Source: Chryseosolibacter histidinae (GTDB lineage: Bacteria > Bacteroidota > Bacteroidia > Cytophagales > Cyclobacteriaceae). From it: DNA of 64,000 nucleotides. The translations under genes were made by a program, and so were the position numbers. The stretch is taken from assembly GCF_018598225.1 (NCBI RefSeq), contig NZ_JAHESF010000002.1, positions 62,001 to 126,000 of the forward strand. Direction: 5' to 3'. Below the pieces are notes generated by a model that was not told the origin of the DNA, did no database searches, and saw nothing but the letters and a program-made list of their open reading frames with translations. This document shows positions 62,256-64,000 of the stretch, piece after piece (the first letter of the stretch is position 1; each line of letters begins with the position of its first letter).

Positions 62256-63746
62256 ATGAGTATGATTAATTCAAAGTTAGAAATACCTATAGACACGGAA
62301 AAAGCCAGATTTGAAGAATTCCTAAATCTACTAGGCAACGATAGGATAATTTTCTCAGGAATTTTTGGTTGTGGGAAAACTTACTTTCTAAGGAAATTCT
62401 TTGATAAGCACGCTAAATTTATTCCAATACATATCTATCCAACCAATTACTCAGTATCCAAGAATGAAGATATTTTTGAACTGATCAAATATGACATACT
62501 CTTCGAGCTACTAGGTCATAGTCCAGATCTGGATAAGTTAGAAGTGTCTTCATTAAATACGCTAGTATATCTCGATAGTGCTGATCAATTTGAAATCTTT
62601 AAAAACTTCATTTCTGCAATTCCAGAAATCGGAAAAAAGGTAATGTCAATACTCCAACCACTTGAGCACTTAATTACCAGTCTCAGTAAAAAAATTGACG
62701 CAAAACAAAATGAACTCACAATAAATGATGCAAAACATATCAAGGATTTTTCTGATAAACTAACTAAAAAACAAGGTCATGTTTACGAAAATGATTTCTA
62801 TACCCAGCTAATTACTAAGCTAATTGCAAGTATTAAAGGCAAGGGTCATGAATCTGATCAGGCGGATATAGAAGTAGTGTTAATTGTAGATGATCTTGAT
62901 CGCATTGATCCAGAGCATATTTTCAGAATAATAAACATTTTTGCAGTTCATTTTGATGTTCGAGACCTAAATGATGACAATAAATTTGGCCTTGACAGAA
63001 TAATTTTATCCTGTGATATTGATAACGTACGCTTGTTATTCAATAGTAAATATGGTACCAATACCGCATTTAATGGTTATATCGACAAGTTCTACAGCAG
63101 AGAAGTATTCTATTTTGATAATCGTAAAATGGTCACAGAAGCCATAGAACTTATAGTAGAATCAATTCAGATAAAGACTAAGGATGTTATGCCAATGTGG
63201 TCAAATAATTCAAACGACCGCAATTTCCTAATTCTTCTTTTAAAGAATTTAATTCTCTCCAACATTCTAAATCTTAGATCATTGACAAAACTTCATAACG
63301 CAGAGTATTTCTACGGAACCTTTTCGTTACATCGCATCGATAATAGAATTTTAAGCTATCAAATAGCATTTTTCAGTGTCTTTCAGTTCCTAGTACATTT
63401 ATTTGGTGGCATTAATAATTTAGTGGAAGCTATTACCAAAACAGAATTTAGAATTAATAAGCGTTCAAACTATTTCCTCGCGAATTTGTTGTTGATTTTG
63501 GATTGGAGAAATCACAAATTCATTAAAGAAGGCAAGGAAAATTCTGAATTTGTTTATAGCAAATTGCCGTCAGGAAATACCTACAGATACCAAATCAAGG
63601 TTACGTGGGATGAGAATGACAATTATTCTGATTTTTATACTGCAACCACTACTTCTGGGGGGGAAATTAGCATATTGGATTTCAGACGGGCAATAATAAG
63701 TGCGATAGAAGCCTATGCTGAACTGACAAGAGACGAAGAGATATAA
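62256..63746 (+). CDS. KAP-family-like P-loop NTPase
   Basis: This 496-residue protein has Walker A GIFGCGKT (residues 35-42), a long helical insert (about 110-200, with PLEHLITSLSKKIDAKQNE), and Walker B VVLIVDDLDRID (207-218), followed by the sensor-like ILSCDIDNVRLLF. The order matches the KAP/STAND-like P-loop ATPases, but the usual pair of membrane helices between Walker A and B is not seen, so it appears soluble. The last 150 residues (SGNTYRYQIKVTWDE...ISILDFRRAIISAIEAYAEL) have no recognised domain and may be an effector or partner-binding region. A role in defence is a hypothesis. Confidence 0.85.
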   Translation: MSMINSKLEIPIDTEKARFEEFLNLLGNDRIIFSGIFGCGKTYFLRKFFDKHAKFIPIHIYPTNYSVSKNEDIFELIKYDILFELLGHSPDLDKLEVSSLNTLVYLDSADQFEIFKNFISAIPEIGKKVMSILQPLEHLITSLSKKIDAKQNELTINDAKHIKDFSDKLTKKQGHVYENDFYTQLITKLIASIKGKGHESDQADIEVVLIVDDLDRIDPEHIFRIINIFAVHFDVRDLNDDNKFGLDRIILSCDIDNVRLLFNSKYGTNTAFNGYIDKFYSREVFYFDNRKMVTEAIELIVESIQIKTKDVMPMWSNNSNDRNFLILLLKNLILSNILNLRSLTKLHNAEYFYGTFSLHRIDNRILSYQIAFFSVFQFLVHLFGGINNLVEAITKTEFRINKRSNYFLANLLLILDWRNHKFIKEGKENSEFVYSKLPSGNTYRYQIKVTWDENDNYSDFYTATTTSGGEISILDFRRAIISAIEAYAELTRDEEI

Positions 63747-64000
63747 GATACTCCTTAAACCACCAGGTGGGCATTCACATGCCCTTAAAAAAATCCTGTA
63801 ATGAAAGCTTGAAATATTTACAAATAGTTTCTAACGTACTCACAGTGATATTGGTATCTGCCATCTCAATTCGCTCAAGTGAATTCTATATAGTTATGAA
63901 ATTGCTCTTGCGTCACATCGACGTTCACTCGCAATGTCTCTATTCTTTCAGCTATCTTCTGCAGAAAAATATCATTTCTTAGCTGCTCTACACGTCATTG
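63747..64000. other. Right edge containing a decayed regulator
   Basis: These 254 bp contain only the frameshifted XRE gene on the minus strand (63775-63994). The plus-strand open frame from 63767 is its antisense shadow. Confidence 0.6.
63775..63994 (-). pseudogene. Frameshifted XRE-family helix-turn-helix regulator
   Basis: Two minus-strand frames join into one XRE-type protein. The first reads LQKIAERIETLRVN then VDVTQEQFHNYIE and stops in frame. The second, offset by one base, continues NSLERIEMADTNITVSTLET then ICKYFKLSLQDFFKGM with a TGA at 63775-63777. The switch lies at about 63881-63890. A TGA also closes the first frame at 63995 with no normal start codon, so the 5' end is lost too. 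It is convergent with the KAP NTPase gene and could be the remains of that segment's regulator. Confidence 0.7.

Noticed and set aside
63767-63982. Plus-strand 71-codon frame
   Set aside because: Antisense to the frameshifted XRE gene, which gives convincing XRE sequence on the minus strand.

Overview
The window comes from a Bacteroidota chromosome, most likely Cytophagales/Chitinophagales-like. The evidence is two SusC/SusD outer-membrane import pairs, a FecR/ECF-sigma pair, type IX secretion C-terminal signals of both type A and type B, many LxxC lipoproteins, a TAnnTTTG-type -7 element, and a near absence of Shine-Dalgarno sequences. About 1-57 kb has balanced base composition; about 60.9-64 kb is clearly AT-rich (roughly one third G+C where counted by hand).

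Layout. 0.2-3.9 kb: a small STAS-like protein, a large fusion of an alpha-oxoamine synthase (PLP enzyme) with a GNAT acyltransferase, and an HD-fold hydrolase. 4-24.5 kb: a glucuronoxylan/hexuronate utilisation locus with mannonate dehydratase (uxuA), SusD/SusC, a DUF6807-ThuA-Gfo/Idh/MocA-oxidoreductase group, GH10 xylanase, bicupin, sodium/sugar symporter, LacI-type regulator, GH67 alpha-glucuronidase and an SDR that may stand in for fructuronate reductase. Near-identical LacI-type operators (TGCAACCGATTGCA) sit in both divergent promoter regions, so one regulator probably controls the locus. 24.8-29.6 kb: a small basic protein, a lipoprotein and a PKD-repeat surface protein with a type B T9SS signal. 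29.9-32.7 kb: a cobalamin riboswitch in front of metE. 32.7-35.2 kb: small housekeeping or hypothetical genes. 35.5-49.8 kb: a long one-direction cluster, FecR, STN-type SusC, SusD, HExxH lipoprotein, two DUF4302 lipoproteins, a propeller/MBG T9SS protein, a collagen-like lipoprotein, and finally an ECF sigma factor, so the sigma and anti-sigma genes bracket the transport genes. 49.9-58.6 kb: a rhamnogalacturonan locus (GH88/GH105, PL26-type exo-lyase, DUF6250) flanked by two paralogous lipoproteins. 58.8-60 kb: a secreted protein and a VOC protein. 60.07-60.83 kb: a REP-associated tyrosine transposase between 73-bp inverted repeats. 60.9-64 kb: an AT-rich accessory segment with a PBCV-adaptor protein, a NYN-domain putative RNase, a KAP-type P-loop NTPase and a frameshifted XRE regulator.

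The most unusual structural feature is a family of degenerate 7-bp tandem arrays (units such as AGTTTAA, AGTTGAC, AGTCCAC, AGTTGCC, AGTAGAC). They begin at or within stop codons, often face each other as inverted pairs, and in three secreted-protein genes (GH10 xylanase, STN-SusC, DUF6250) supply or invade the start of the reading frame. The best candidate for an undescribed functional system is the AT-rich NYN + KAP NTPase segment at the right edge, which is only partly inside the window.
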